Assembly: GCA_024689425.1 (NCBI GenBank)
Contig: JAILDN010000002.1
Span: 1-41,491, forward strand
Direction: 5' to 3'
DNA length: 41,491 bases
DNA from: Methanobrevibacter sp.
GTDB taxonomy: Archaea; Methanobacteriota; Methanobacteria; Methanobacteriales; Methanobacteriaceae
Part shown: piece after piece, positions 16,140 to 26,359 of the stretch
How the letters are laid out: each line of letters begins with the position of its first letter
How positions within the stretch are numbered: the stretch's first letter is position 1
Notes under the pieces: model-generated
Told to the model about the DNA's origin: nothing
What the model saw: the letters and a program-made list of their open reading frames with translations, nothing else
Database searches by the model: none
Translations under genes and position numbers: made by a program

Positions 16140-17052
16140 ATTTTGATGCTTCAAGCATATGCTTCACTGCTTTTAAGGATTTATCTGCTACTTCATCAGG
16201 TAAAGTTATAACTGGTTCTTCGTTTTTTAATGCATCTCTAACTTTTTCTAATGTATGAAGTTTCATAGTTTCACAAATAGCTCCTTCAAGCATTGGATAT
16301 AATTTTTTTCCAGGGATTTCTGAATCCAATCTTGTAATCATATCAATTTCAGTACCGATTACAAATTCTTCAGCATCACTTTCTGCAATAAATCTTAACA
16401 TTCCTCCGGTGGATAGGACCTCATCACATGCTTCTTGAACGTCTATATTGCATTCAGGGTGGCAGATTATAATTGCATTAGGGTATTCTTCACGTTTAAG
16501 TTCAACATCTTCAACATGGAAGAGTTTGTGAACATAACAATGCCCTCCTTTTGGAGTTGGAATAATTTCTTTATCAATTTTTTCACTAACGTGAGCTCCC
16601 AGATTGTTATCCGGTCCAAATAATATTTTATCATGAGGTAAACTTTCTGTTATTTTCACAGCGTTTGCAGAAGTACATAATGTGTCTGCATGTTGTTTTG
16701 CTTCAGCGATACTGTTAACATAAAGTATTACTCCGGCATCAGGATGTTCTTCTTTTGCTTTCAATAGTTCCTCTTCAGGTAACATATGTGCCATAGGACA
16801 TTCAGCATTGATATCCGGAATAACGATTTTTTTGTCTCGATTTAAGATATATGCGGTTTCAGCCATAAAGTCCACACCACAGAATACCACTAAATCTTTA
16901 TCTTCAATTTCAGATGCTTTAATACATAATTCTAGGGAATCTCCTAAAAAATCAGCAATGTCTTGGATTTCTTTTGGTTGATAATTGTGAGCAAGAATAA
17001 TTGCATTTTTTTCTTCTTTTAATTGTTTTATTTCATCCTGAATACTACTCAT
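16138..17052 (-). CDS. nadA: Quinolinate synthase NadA
   Basis: NadA condenses iminoaspartate with dihydroxyacetone phosphate to quinolinate, the first ring of NAD synthesis, using a [4Fe-4S] cluster. The 304-residue protein has the expected pseudo-threefold layout with LAHNYQPKEIQDIADFLGDS near the N-terminus and three likely cluster cysteines: C85 (AECPMAHM), one in GGHCYVHKL and one in GAICETMKL. GGTGA lies just upstream within the end of mscS. Its ATG overlaps the mscS stop by one base (17052), so the genes are translationally linked. Oxygen sensitivity of the cluster fits an anaerobe. Confidence 0.95.
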   Translation of the reverse strand: MSSIQDEIKQLKEEKNAIILAHNYQPKEIQDIADFLGDSLELCIKASEIEDKDLVVFCGVDFMAETAYILNRDKKIVIPDINAECPMAHMLPEEELLKAKEEHPDAGVILYVNSIAEAKQHADTLCTSANAVKITESLPHDKILFGPDNNLGAHVSEKIDKEIIPTPKGGHCYVHKLFHVEDVELKREEYPNAIIICHPECNIDVQEACDEVLSTGGMLRFIAESDAEEFVIGTEIDMITRLDSEIPGKKLYPMLEGAICETMKLHTLEKVRDALKNEEPVITLPDEVADKSLKAVKHMLEASK

Positions 17053-17789
17053 TATTTCACCAGTTCAACAAATTTTCTTATCTCATTAGTAATTTTTAAT
17101 TTGTAATCGTCTTTATTGTTAGAATCTTTTATCCAAAATGATATTTTAATGTTTGTTTCTTCAAAGGTAATTCCTTTTGAAAAAATTTTAGGCTTTGGAT
17201 TATCTAAAACACCATCTAATTCATTAATTTTTCCTATAATGTAATCATTAAATTCATCTAAGTCAATATCTAATGCCAGTCCGGCCAAAATATCAATCCT
17301 ATATTTTTCAGGCTTTTTGTACAATTTATATAGATTATTTGTCAATGTTGAGTTAGGTATTGAACTTACAATTCCATCATCATCTTTCATCGTCGTTGTT
17401 CTAAGACGGATTTTTTCAACAACCCCTTTCGTTTTATTAATTTCTATTGTATCCCCAACTCTGATGCTTTTGCCCATAATTATTATCATTCCTGAAAAGA
17501 AATTTGATATTAAATCTTTAGCTGCAAGGCTCAGCGCAATACCTGCAATACCTAAGCTTAATAATGTAGCATAAAGATTTATTCCAAATAATTGTAATAT
17601 GACCATTATTGCAATAAAATAGATAATGTAGACAATAATGTCACGAATAAGATTAATGCCGGTCATATCATCTTTAAATCGTTTAAATTTGTTTAATATT
17701 TTAGTTATTATCTTAGAAACAAGGGTTGTTACTAAAATAATTATTAGGATTAATATGAATTTTTCTAAAGGATAAGTTGGAATGCTCAT
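17052..17789 (-). CDS. MscS-family small-conductance mechanosensitive channel
   Basis: The 245-residue protein has three membrane segments (about 8-27, 46-70 and 73-98). The pore helix region (LLSLGIAGIALSLAAKDLISNFFSGMIIIM) carries the glycine-alanine pattern of MscS helix 3. The cytoplasmic beta domain follows (IRVGDTIEINKTKGVVEKIRLRTTTMKDDDG). MscS channels open on membrane tension to release solutes after osmotic downshift. It lies in the middle of rnz-mscS-nadA, with GGTGGAG upstream of its ATG inside the end of rnz. Its function is unrelated to NAD synthesis, so the operon seems to be one of convenience. Confidence 0.92.
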   Translation of the reverse strand: MSIPTYPLEKFILILIIILVTTLVSKIITKILNKFKRFKDDMTGINLIRDIIVYIIYFIAIMVILQLFGINLYATLLSLGIAGIALSLAAKDLISNFFSGMIIIMGKSIRVGDTIEINKTKGVVEKIRLRTTTMKDDDGIVSSIPNSTLTNNLYKLYKKPEKYRIDILAGLALDIDLDEFNDYIIGKINELDGVLDNPKPKIFSKGITFEETNIKISFWIKDSNNKDDYKLKITNEIRKFVELVK

Positions 17790-17790
17790 A

Positions 17791-18684
17791 TTATAACTCC
17801 ACCTTCATTAAATCTTTAGCCATTTTCGTATTTTCAAATATTTCGCACGCTTCATTTAATAAATCATCAGTTTCAGTATATCTTGTACTTATATGGGTTA
17901 ATATTAATTCTTTAGATTTTGATTGAAGGGCAATGTATGCTGCATCGGCAGATGTTGAATGAGCATGCATTTCTGCCTTATCTTTATCCTCATTTTTATA
18001 AGTTGCTTCATGAATTAGAAGTGTTGATTCTTTTGCAAATTCAATCATTTCTTCACAAGGGATTGTATCTCCAGAATAAGTTATTTTATTTCCTTTTCTA
18101 GGGGGTCCAAGAACCTGTTCGGGTTTGATGATTCTTCCATTAATTTCAACAGGAATTCCATTGTGAAGTTTTCCGAAGTCAGGACCAACGGGAACGCCTA
18201 ATTCAATAGCTTTTTGACGTAGGAATCTTGGTTTTTTAATCTCTTCAATTGAATAAGCCAATGTAAGTGTATTATGCCTTACTTTTTGTGCTTTAATAAT
18301 GTATTCCTCATTTTCAATGATTGTTCCAGAGTCAATTTCAATCCATTCTAAAGGAAAGTCAAAATTAGGAAATCCCAGGTTACTAACGGCTTCTTTTAAA
18401 TCACATAATCCTTTTGGACCGTATATTGTTAGCTTCGTTTCACGACCTCTGAAATTCATTGATTGAAGTAACCCTGGAATGCCTAAGATATGATCGCCAT
18501 GAAAATGACTGATGAATATCTTTGAGATTTTCATTGGACTTATTTTTGCAAAAATCAATTGTCTTTGGGTTCCTTCACCACAATCAAATAACATGGTCTC
18601 GCCAAATGCTTTAATAGCAATTGATGGATGGCTTCTTGAGTATGAATGAACTGCAGATGAGGTTCCTAAAAATGTAATTTCCAT
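17791..18684 (-). CDS. rnz: Ribonuclease Z (tRNA 3' processing endonuclease)
   Basis: RNase Z removes the 3' trailer from tRNA precursors. The 297-residue protein is the short metallo-beta-lactamase form: FLGTSSAVHSYSRSHPSIAI at the N-terminus, the metal-binding HFHGDH (60-65) and later histidines in HEATYK, HAHSTSADAAYIA and LTHISTRY. The exosite insert (PPRKGNKITYSGDT region) is present. GTGATT precedes the ATG. It heads the minus-strand operon rnz-mscS-nadA, and it is divergent from nadC across a short AT-rich promoter region (18685-18756). Confidence 0.95.
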   Translation of the reverse strand: MEITFLGTSSAVHSYSRSHPSIAIKAFGETMLFDCGEGTQRQLIFAKISPMKISKIFISHFHGDHILGIPGLLQSMNFRGRETKLTIYGPKGLCDLKEAVSNLGFPNFDFPLEWIEIDSGTIIENEEYIIKAQKVRHNTLTLAYSIEEIKKPRFLRQKAIELGVPVGPDFGKLHNGIPVEINGRIIKPEQVLGPPRKGNKITYSGDTIPCEEMIEFAKESTLLIHEATYKNEDKDKAEMHAHSTSADAAYIALQSKSKELILTHISTRYTETDDLLNEACEIFENTKMAKDLMKVEL

Positions 18685-18756
18685 AATTTAATCACTTATT
18701 TTTATTATAGATAAATTATATATCTTATATTATATATTAAATCTTAGGTGGTTATT

Positions 18757-19587
18757 TTGAATAGAATTCTTGAATATATGCTTGAAGAGGATGAGGGATT
18801 TGGTGATGTTACCTCAAATAGTATAATTGATGATAATGAATATGTAAAAGCATATATTATTTCAAAAGATGAAGGTATTTTAGCAGGAATTGATGTTGCT
18901 AAGGAATTATTTGAATCTCGTGATGTTCATGTTCTATTTCATTTAGTTGATGGTTGTGAAATTAAAAATGGGGATTTATTAATGTCCCTTCAAGGCAATG
19001 CTCGAGACATTTTATTGATTGAGCGAACTGCTCTTAATTTATTGATGAGAATGAGTGGTGTGGCCAGTGCGGCAAATCATTATGTAAAATTAGTCAATGG
19101 TAAAGTAATAATTGCAGGAACTCGTAAAACTCAACCAGCTATTGGAAAATTTGATAAATTAGCTTTAAAAATTGGTGGTGCTGATACTCACAGATTTGGC
19201 TTGGATGATATGGTTCTGATTAAAGATAATCATATTGCTGTTGTGGGATCACCTCTTGAAGCACTTAAAAAAGCTCAGGAAAATGTAAGCTTTTCTAAAA
19301 AAATTGAAATTGAAGTTGAAAGCCTTGAAGATGCTGTTGCTTGCGTAAAACAAGGTGCAGATATTGTGATGTTGGATAATATGGGTGCTTCACAAGTAAC
19401 TGATGTTTTAAATGAGCTTGAAAAAGAAGGTATTAGGAACAATTCTTTAATTGAAATATCTGGGGGTATTAATGAGGATAATATTTTAGATTATGCTGAT
19501 TTGGGTGTAGATATTATTTCTCTTGGTGCTTTAACTCATTCTTCAAGAAGTCTGGATTTCAGTTTGAAAATCAGCAATTCTGAATAA
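18757..19587 (+). CDS. nadC: Nicotinate-nucleotide pyrophosphorylase NadC
   Basis: NadC turns quinolinate and phosphoribosyl pyrophosphate into nicotinate mononucleotide and CO2. The protein (276 residues from the TTG at 18757) has the usual blocks: EDEGFGDVTS, ERTALNLLMRMSGVAS, GTRKTQPAIGKFDKLALKIG, THRFGLDDMVLIKDNHI and IEVEVESLEDA. The TTG start is preferred over a GTG at 18748 because AGGTGG (18746-18751) is an ideal ribosome binding site for it and would otherwise overlap the start. It faces away from the rnz-mscS-nadA operon, so the NadA and NadC steps may be co-regulated from the shared divergent region. Confidence 0.95.
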   Translation: MNRILEYMLEEDEGFGDVTSNSIIDDNEYVKAYIISKDEGILAGIDVAKELFESRDVHVLFHLVDGCEIKNGDLLMSLQGNARDILLIERTALNLLMRMSGVASAANHYVKLVNGKVIIAGTRKTQPAIGKFDKLALKIGGADTHRFGLDDMVLIKDNHIAVVGSPLEALKKAQENVSFSKKIEIEVESLEDAVACVKQGADIVMLDNMGASQVTDVLNELEKEGIRNNSLIEISGGINEDNILDYADLGVDIISLGALTHSSRSLDFSLKISNSE

Positions 19588-19708
19588 TTTTTTATCTTAT
19601 TTTTTTTCTATTTTTTTCCCATTTTCTTCTAAAAAACAAACTTTTAATAATATTGGAAAAGATATATTATACAGATAGATAATATTATGTTTTTACAATG
19701 GTGATTTA

Positions 19709-20791
19709 ATGGTAAAATTAGCTAAATTGGCTTTGGAAGATGGAACTATTATAAAAGGTGAAGCTTTTGGTTATGAAACCACCAAATTAGGAGAACTTGT
19801 TTTTTCAACAGGTATGGGTGGTTATACTGAATCTTTAACTGACCCGTCTTTTAAAGGGGAAATATTAATGTCAACTTATCCTTTAGAGGGAAATCATGGG
19901 GTAAGTGAAGACTGGTATCAATCTGATAGAATTCAGGTTGAAGGATTTGTTTGTCGTGAAGTCTGTCGTGAATTATCAAATTTCGGACCTCAAAAAACAT
20001 TGGATGAATTTTTAAAAGAGTTCAAAACTCCTGGCATTAGTGGAGTCGATACCCGTGATTTAACTTTAAAGATTCGTGAAAGGGGTTCACTTAAAGCAGC
20101 TATTACTACAGAAGATATAGCTGATGATAAATTACTTGAAATGGCAAAATCACAACCAAGTATTGAAGATATAGATATTGTTCATAAAGTTTCAACTAAA
20201 GAAATTAAACGTTTCAATGAAGATGCAGATAGAAAAGTCGCATTAATTGATTGTGGTGTTAAAAAGAATATCATTAACTCATTTTTAGAAAGGGATATTG
20301 GAGTAATTCTGTTCCCTTATGATACCGATTATAAAACTATTTTAGATTACTCTCCAAGCGGTTTGATGATTACATCAGGACCAGGAAACCCGGATAGAGT
20401 TACTGAAACTATTGAAACTATGAAAAAGCTTTCAAACAGATTACCTATTTTTGGAATTTGCATGGGTCAACAATTAATTGCAAAATCTTTTGGAGCTAAA
20501 TCTTATAAAATGAAATTTGGACACAGGGGAGAAAATCAACCAGTAAAAGATTTAAACACTGGAAAAGTATTTATCACATCTCAAAACCATGGGTTCACAA
20601 TTGATAAGGAATCTTTAAAAGAAACTGACTTGGTTTTAACCCAAATTAACTTAAATGATGGAACTCCTGAAGGTATTTCCCATAAAGAATTACCTCTACA
20701 TTGTATACAATACCATCCTGAAGCAGGACCGGGTCCAAATGATACAAGAAATATTTTTGATCAATTTAAACAAATGATGGATGATTATTAA
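19709..20791 (+). CDS. carA: Carbamoyl-phosphate synthase small subunit CarA
   Basis: CarA is the glutaminase that feeds ammonia to CarB for pyrimidine and arginine synthesis. The 360-residue protein has the N-terminal CPSase small-chain domain ([34 protein letters not shown]) and a class I amidotransferase domain with the nucleophile in [10 protein letters not shown] and the His-Glu pair in [18 protein letters not shown] precedes the ATG. It is followed 23 bases later by carB on the same strand, which is the usual order. The length is typical. Confidence 0.96.
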   Translation: MVKLAKLALEDGTIIKGEAFGYETTKLGELVFSTGMGGYTESLTDPSFKGEILMSTYPLEGNHGVSEDWYQSDRIQVEGFVCREVCRELSNFGPQKTLDEFLKEFKTPGISGVDTRDLTLKIRERGSLKAAITTEDIADDKLLEMAKSQPSIEDIDIVHKVSTKEIKRFNEDADRKVALIDCGVKKNIINSFLERDIGVILFPYDTDYKTILDYSPSGLMITSGPGNPDRVTETIETMKKLSNRLPIFGICMGQQLIAKSFGAKSYKMKFGHRGENQPVKDLNTGKVFITSQNHGFTIDKESLKETDLVLTQINLNDGTPEGISHKELPLHCIQYHPEAGPGPNDTRNIFDQFKQMMDDY

Positions 20792-20814
20792 ATAAATTTA
20801 ATGAGGATTATAAT

Positions 20815-23800
20815 ATGCCAGTAGATAAAGATATTAAAAAAGTTTTAATTATTGGTTCTGGACCTATTCAAATTGGACAAGCTGCAGAGTTCGATTATTC
20901 AGGATCACAAGCATGTAAATCATTAAGAGAGGAAGGTATAGAAACAGTACTTGTTAACAGTAATCCTGCTACAATCCAAACAGATATTGATATGGCCGAT
21001 ACTGTTTATACAGAACCATTAACTCCAGAAATTGTTGCTAAAATTATTAAAGAGGAAAACATTGATGCTATTTTACCAACCATGGGCGGACAAACTGGAT
21101 TAAACATAGCAACAGGTCTTGGAGATTTAGGTTTACTTGATGATATTAAAGTATTAGGGTCAGATGTACAAACGATTAAAGATGTAGAAGACCGTGATTT
21201 ATTCGCTAATTTGATGGAAGAAATTGGCGAGGAAATTCCTAAATGTCAGGCAGTTGAAAGTGTAGATGCAGCTCTTGAAGCTGTAGAGGACATTGGTTAT
21301 CCGGTTATTGTAAGGCCGGCATTCACATTAGGTGGAACTGGTGGGGGAATTGCTCATAATGAAGAAGAATTAATTGAAATTGCAAATCATGGATTGGATA
21401 TGAGTTTCATCAATCAAGTTCTCATTGATGAATCTGTTCTCGGATGGAAAGAAATAGAATTTGAAGTAATGAGGGATAAAGAAGACACCTGTATTATTGT
21501 ATGTACCATGGAAAATATTGACCCAATGGGAATCCACACAGGGGACAGTGTTGTTGTAGCACCTATTTTAAATCTCTGTGATGAAACCATACAAAAAATG
21601 CGTGACGCATCAATTAAAATCATCAGAGCATTAGGAATCAGAGGCGGATGTAATATTCAATTTGCACTAAACCCTGAAACCGATGAATATAAGGTCATTG
21701 AAGTAAATCCTCGTGTATCAAGAAGTAGTGCACTTGCATCAAAAGCTACAGGTTATCCGATTGCTAAAATTTCATCTAAAATCGCTTTAGGAATGACCTT
21801 GGATGAAATTAGGAATGATATTACTAAAGAAACCCCTGCTTCTTTTGAACCAGCTATTGATTATGTTGTAATTAAAATCCCAAGATGGCCATTTGATAAG
21901 TTTAAAGGAATTGGTCGTGAAGTTGGAGTTCAAATGAAAGCAACCGGTGAAGTCATGGCTATTGGAAGAACTTTTGAGGAAGCTTTCCAAAAAGCTATTA
22001 GATCCCTTGATATGGGCTTTGATGGGTTTGAATATGTTGAATACACAGAAGAAGACCTTGCAAATCCCACTGATTTAATTTACTTCCAAATTTATTCTGC
22101 TATCAAAGACGGAATGGATATCGATAAAATCAGAGAGCTCACAAAAATCGATAATTTCTTCTTATACAAAATCAGAAACATCGTTAACTTTGAAAATGGT
22201 GTAACCGCTGAAAAATTGAATGATGAAGCCTATTTAAGAAAAGCAAAACAAATCGGTTGTTCAAATAAAAGGTTAGCAAGTTTATCCGGTCAAACTGAAG
22301 AATATATTAGGAACTTGCTTTCAAGATACAACATTAAACAATCCTATAAAATGGTAGATACCTGTGCTGCAGAGTTTGAAGCTAAAACTCCTTATTACTA
22401 CAGTAGTTATGATGAAGGTAATGAATTAACATCAACTTCAAGAAAAAAAGTTGTTATTCTTGGTGCAGGGCCAATTAGAATAGGTCAAGGTATTGAATTT
22501 GATTACTGTTGTGTACATTCATCTCTAGCTTTAAAAGATGATGGCATTGAAACTATTTTGATAAACAATAACCCTGAAACCGTAAGTACCGATTATGATA
22601 TTTCAGATAAGCTGTTCTTTGAACCGATTACTTTTGAAGACGTAATGGGAGTAATCGAACAAGAAAAACCTGATGGGGTCATTGTACAATTTGGTGGTCA
22701 AACATCAATTAACTTAGCAGTGCCTCTTGCAAATGCAGGAGTTAAAATTTTAGGAACACCATATGAAAGTATTGATCGTGTAGAAGACAGAGAATTATTT
22801 GCTGAACTTTTAGAAAAACTACACATTCATCAAGCACCATATGGAACTGCAAACTCCTATGAAGAAGCAAAAGAAATTGCAGAAAAAATCACATTCCCTG
22901 TTTTAGTGCGTCCATCATATGTTATTGGTGGAAGAGCTATGGAAATTGTTTATGACAATAATGAGCTTGAGGAATATATGAAAGAAGCGGTAAAAGTTTC
23001 ACCAGAACACCCTATTTTAGTTGATAAGTTCTTAGAAGATGCAATTGAATTGGATGTGGATATTTTATGTGATGGTGAAGATGTATTTATTGCAGGAATT
23101 ATGGAGCACATTGAAGAAGCTGGAGTTCACTCTGGAGATTCTGCATGTGTTATTCCACCACAAACAATTCCAGAACATATATTAAATACAATCCGTGAAA
23201 ATTCAACAAAATTGGCTCTAGAATTGGATGTTAAAGGTTTAATGAATATTCAATATGCAGTTAAACTTGATGAGGAAATGGTCTATATAATTGAAGCCAA
23301 CCCTCGTGCAAGTAGAACAGTTCCATTTGTAAGTAAAGCTATTGGAGTGCCATTAGCCAAAGTTGCTACTTGGATTATGAATGGTGCTAAGTTAAAAGAC
23401 TTCAATTTAACTAAGGAAATTAAAATTGACCATGTAGCTGTTAAAGAGTCTGTATTCCCATTCTTAAAATTACCAGAATCAGATACGGTACTTGGACCGG
23501 AAATGAAATCTACTGGTGAAAGTATTGGTATTGATGAAAGCTTTGGAATGGCATTTTACAAATCACAGCTTTCAGCAGGTATGGATTTACCAAAAGAAGG
23601 TAAAATATTCATAAGTGTAAAAGAAGATGACAAGAAAAAAATCCGACCTATTGCAGAAAAAGCAGCTAATTTAGGATTTGAACTTTGTGCAACTGCGGGA
23701 ACTGCTGATTCAACTGGTTTGGATTCTGTCGAAAAAATTAAAAAGGTTTCCCAAGGTTCTCCTAACATTAGGGATGCAATTTTAGGAAAAGAAATTGATT

Positions 23801-23991
23801 TAATCATTAACACTTCTGAAGGTAAACAATCCGCAAAAGATGGTTATATCATTAGACGTTTAGCTATTGAGTTAGGTATTCCTTATGTTACTACATTAGC
23901 TGGTGCTAGGGCTGCCCTAAACGCAATAGAGGCCGTTCAGAATAATAAAATCAATGTTAAATCATTAAATGACTATGTTGATGGAGAATGA
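20815..23991 (+). CDS. carB: Carbamoyl-phosphate synthase large subunit CarB
   Basis: The 1058-residue protein is complete, with two homologous ATP-grasp halves: the first starts VLIIGSGPIQIGQAAEFDYS, the second VVILGAGPIRIGQGIEFDYC around residue 545. The oligomerisation segment lies between them, and the C-terminal MGS-like domain (from about 925, IFISVKEDDKKKIRPIAEKA) is where allosteric effectors bind. It makes carbamoyl phosphate from bicarbonate, ammonia and two ATP. GAGGATTATAAT precedes the ATG. It forms an operon with carA and converges on a zinc-ribbon gene after a 25-base T-rich gap. Unlike some archaeal relatives, CarB is not split here. Confidence 0.97.
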   Translation: MPVDKDIKKVLIIGSGPIQIGQAAEFDYSGSQACKSLREEGIETVLVNSNPATIQTDIDMADTVYTEPLTPEIVAKIIKEENIDAILPTMGGQTGLNIATGLGDLGLLDDIKVLGSDVQTIKDVEDRDLFANLMEEIGEEIPKCQAVESVDAALEAVEDIGYPVIVRPAFTLGGTGGGIAHNEEELIEIANHGLDMSFINQVLIDESVLGWKEIEFEVMRDKEDTCIIVCTMENIDPMGIHTGDSVVVAPILNLCDETIQKMRDASIKIIRALGIRGGCNIQFALNPETDEYKVIEVNPRVSRSSALASKATGYPIAKISSKIALGMTLDEIRNDITKETPASFEPAIDYVVIKIPRWPFDKFKGIGREVGVQMKATGEVMAIGRTFEEAFQKAIRSLDMGFDGFEYVEYTEEDLANPTDLIYFQIYSAIKDGMDIDKIRELTKIDNFFLYKIRNIVNFENGVTAEKLNDEAYLRKAKQIGCSNKRLASLSGQTEEYIRNLLSRYNIKQSYKMVDTCAAEFEAKTPYYYSSYDEGNELTSTSRKKVVILGAGPIRIGQGIEFDYCCVHSSLALKDDGIETILINNNPETVSTDYDISDKLFFEPITFEDVMGVIEQEKPDGVIVQFGGQTSINLAVPLANAGVKILGTPYESIDRVEDRELFAELLEKLHIHQAPYGTANSYEEAKEIAEKITFPVLVRPSYVIGGRAMEIVYDNNELEEYMKEAVKVSPEHPILVDKFLEDAIELDVDILCDGEDVFIAGIMEHIEEAGVHSGDSACVIPPQTIPEHILNTIRENSTKLALELDVKGLMNIQYAVKLDEEMVYIIEANPRASRTVPFVSKAIGVPLAKVATWIMNGAKLKDFNLTKEIKIDHVAVKESVFPFLKLPESDTVLGPEMKSTGESIGIDESFGMAFYKSQLSAGMDLPKEGKIFISVKEDDKKKIRPIAEKAANLGFELCATAGTADSTGLDSVEKIKKVSQGSPNIRDAILGKEIDLIINTSEGKQSAKDGYIIRRLAIELGIPYVTTLAGARAALNAIEAVQNNKINVKSLNDYVDGE

Positions 23992-24016
23992 TTATTCTTC
24001 ATTAAACTTACTTTTT

Positions 24017-24616
24017 TTAGTTAGAATATAAATATTCTTTAATATTAATCCCGCATGAAGGGCAATCTTCTTGGTTAATTTTTAGTTTACTTCTACAATT
24101 AGGACAGTAATTTAATCTTACTTTATATTCTTTTGTTAAGTCCAATTTCTTATTAATGTCAATTCTGAGTGTGATTTTACTTCTTAAGGCATCTTCGTTC
24201 CAATTGTTTTCCATTAATAATTTCTTATAGTAAAATGCTTCAGTCATTGATGCGTAATGCCCTATTCTTCTGTCTCCTCTTTTAATATAAAACACTCTTT
24301 TCCCATGATCAAAAAGGATTTCTCCTTCCCTTTCTTCTTTGTTTACTTTAATTCCTTTAATTCTTCCTTTTGATCTTTTTTCTGGAAATGGTGGCAGGGT
24401 TACATTTTCATATTTATTTTCAAGGTCACATTCAACAAGCAAATCATAGTCAAAATTACAATAAAACAGTGCATCTCTTTCATATAATGCGTCGGATAAT
24501 TTTTTAAACTCCCCATAATCTTTATTGTTATATTTGATGCGGTATACTTCTCCGCTTTTAACAATATTTCTGTAAAAATATCTTATTTCTTGAGAGTTAA
24601 TTTTAATCATCCTCAT
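24017..24616 (-). CDS. Hypothetical protein with C-terminal zinc ribbon
   Basis: The 199-residue protein is charged and soluble. Two similar segments, with patterns KSGEVYRIKYNNKDYGEFKK (about 18-38) and HGKRVFYIKRGDRRIGHYAS (about 104-123), look like AP2-type or similar small beta-helix folds, often DNA-binding; this is tentative. Each is followed by a helix (SDALYERDALFY, MTEAFYYKKLLM). The C-terminus has a zinc ribbon, CPNC and CPSC, about 15 residues apart. The ATG at 24616 is about 25-30 bases after a TATA-like TTATATAAAAA and lacks a ribosome binding site, so a leaderless message is likely; an ATG two codons on is an alternative. Confidence 0.75.
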   Translation of the reverse strand: MRMIKINSQEIRYFYRNIVKSGEVYRIKYNNKDYGEFKKLSDALYERDALFYCNFDYDLLVECDLENKYENVTLPPFPEKRSKGRIKGIKVNKEEREGEILFDHGKRVFYIKRGDRRIGHYASMTEAFYYKKLLMENNWNEDALRSKITLRIDINKKLDLTKEYKVRLNYCPNCRSKLKINQEDCPSCGINIKEYLYSN

Positions 24617-24686
24617 TAAAAATTGAATTAATAGTAATTATTTTTTATATAATTATTCTTTAATAAATATATTTTTGATAATAAAA

Positions 24687-24696
24687 TTTATATAAA
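24687..24696 (+). promoter_or_regulatory. TATA box of the amidohydrolase gene (leaderless)
   Basis: TTTATATAAA ends 22 bases before the ATG at 24719 and no ribosome binding site lies between, so transcription probably starts at or very near the start codon. Confidence 0.55.
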
Positions 24697-24718
24697 TTAA
24701 ATTAAAGATTTTTTTTTA

Positions 24719-25876
24719 ATGTTTACTATAGCTAATGGAATTATTTTAAGAGGCTTAAATTTAGAACCGATTAAGGCAAATCTTGTTGTAGACGACGGAA
24801 TTGTCATTGATATATCTAAAGATGCTTTGGAAGGCAAAATAATCGATGTTTCAGGTTCAATTATCGCACCGACATTTCTTAATGGCCACACCCATATTGG
24901 AGATTCAATTATTAAAGATGAAGGTTATGGGCTTTCCTTAAGTGAAATGGTCAAGCCACCAAATGGTGTTAAACATCGTGCTTTAGCATCAGCAGAAGAT
25001 GATGATATTATTGGTGCAATGAGAGCTTCCATGATTGAAATGCTTGAATCAGGTACCACTCATTTCATTGATTACAGGGAAGGTGGCCTTAAAGGTGTTA
25101 AGCTATTAAAGGAAGCTTCAAAAGGTATTCCAATAACTCCTATAATTTTAGGTCGTGATGATAGTTTTTATGGCGATGACCCGGATTTATCAAAGGTTAA
25201 GATAGCTATTCGTAAACTCTTAAAGGAAGCTGACGGTATTGCTCCCAGTGGTTTTGGTGAAATTACTGATGATGTTGCCAAGTTAATTGTGGAAGAATGT
25301 GCAAAGGCAGGCAAGATTTCATCTATCCATGTTGCAGAGTCAGAATCCAATCAATCCGACTCCTTAAATAAGTTTGATAAGACTGAAATCGAAAGAGGGG
25401 TTGAATCTAATTTTAATCAGTTGGTGCACTGTACAAATCCTAAAAATGATGATTTGGATTTAATTAAAAAGTCTAGTGCAAATATTGTTGTATGTCCAAG
25501 AGCTAATGCAACGTTAAATGTTGGTGTTGTTCCATTAAATGAAATGTTGAATTTAGGTATTAAGCCGATTTTGGGAACTGATAATTTAATGCTTAACAGT
25601 CCAAACATGTTTAGAGAACTTGAATTTACGCTTAAGTTAATGTCTGTAGTGTTTAAAAATTATTTAAATCCATGTGAACTTTTAAAAATGGCAACTACTA
25701 ATTCTTACACATGTGATTTTTCTAAATCTTTCATTGAAATCGATCAGGAAAACAATTTCATCGTGTTAAAACATTTTTCCAAAAATCCGTATTTAAGTAT
25801 AATAAATCGTTCAGAAACAAAAAATATATTATATACAAAAGATATAAATTATTCTAATAATATTTTTGATGTATAA
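24719..25876 (+). CDS. Metal-dependent amidohydrolase (cytosine deaminase/atrazine hydrolase-like)
   Basis: The 385-residue protein has the amidohydrolase layout: a small N-terminal beta domain (about 1-45), then a TIM barrel with the metal-binding GHTHIGD, a further histidine in SSIHVAESES, HCTNP and the aspartate in LGTDNLMLNSP. These are the marks of the deaminase/chlorohydrolase branch, which removes amino or chloro groups from purines, pyrimidines or triazines. It could take part in nucleoside or cofactor salvage; the substrate is not predictable. It seems leaderless and ends just before usp, with whose upstream in-frame extension it overlaps. Confidence 0.85.
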   Translation: MFTIANGIILRGLNLEPIKANLVVDDGIVIDISKDALEGKIIDVSGSIIAPTFLNGHTHIGDSIIKDEGYGLSLSEMVKPPNGVKHRALASAEDDDIIGAMRASMIEMLESGTTHFIDYREGGLKGVKLLKEASKGIPITPIILGRDDSFYGDDPDLSKVKIAIRKLLKEADGIAPSGFGEITDDVAKLIVEECAKAGKISSIHVAESESNQSDSLNKFDKTEIERGVESNFNQLVHCTNPKNDDLDLIKKSSANIVVCPRANATLNVGVVPLNEMLNLGIKPILGTDNLMLNSPNMFRELEFTLKLMSVVFKNYLNPCELLKMATTNSYTCDFSKSFIEIDQENNFIVLKHFSKNPYLSIINRSETKNILYTKDINYSNNIFDV

Positions 25877-25901
25877 ATCAGATATTATTGGAGAGGAAAA
25901 A

Positions 25902-26324
25902 ATGTACAAAAAGATATTGGTCCCAACCGATGGGTCTGAATTTGCAAAAAAAGCTCAGAAACATGCATTATTTATAGCTAATGTTTGTGATGCTGAGATT
26001 ATTGCATTAAGTGTATCTGAAAATCATTTTGTCAATGGAATTTCCGTAAACGAAGAAATCGAACAATTGAATGAAATTCTAAATGATCGTTGCGAAGCAG
26101 ATTTAAAAAATTTTGAAGATATGAATGAAGATGGAATTAAAATAACCCCATTAATTAAAGAGGGTTCTCCTGCAAAATCCATTTTAGAAGTTGCTTCTGA
26201 AGAAGATGTCGATTTAATTGTCATTGGAAGTTCCGGAAAATCTGGTTTCGATAGATTTATTTTAGGTAGTGTTAGTGATAAAGTCGTTAATGCTGCTAAA
26301 TGTCCTGTTTTAGTTGTACATTAA
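25902..26324 (+). CDS. Universal stress protein (UspA family, ATP-binding type)
   Basis: The start at 25902 follows GAGAGGAA; an upstream ATG at 25866 lies inside the previous gene and is rejected. The 140-residue protein begins MYKKILVPTDGSEFAKKAQK and ends with the ATP-binding loop GSSGKSGFDRFILGS, which fits G-x2-G-x9-G-S/T, then VLVVH. This type binds ATP, as MJ0577 does. It is first in a likely three-gene operon with the CBS-domain protein (35 bases on) and a hypothetical protein. A role in sensing energy state is plausible because CBS domains also bind adenylates. Confidence 0.92.
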   Translation: MYKKILVPTDGSEFAKKAQKHALFIANVCDAEIIALSVSENHFVNGISVNEEIEQLNEILNDRCEADLKNFEDMNEDGIKITPLIKEGSPAKSILEVASEEDVDLIVIGSSGKSGFDRFILGSVSDKVVNAAKCPVLVVH

Positions 26325-26359
26325 TTTAAGATTATTTAATTATCGCATAAGGTGTTTTT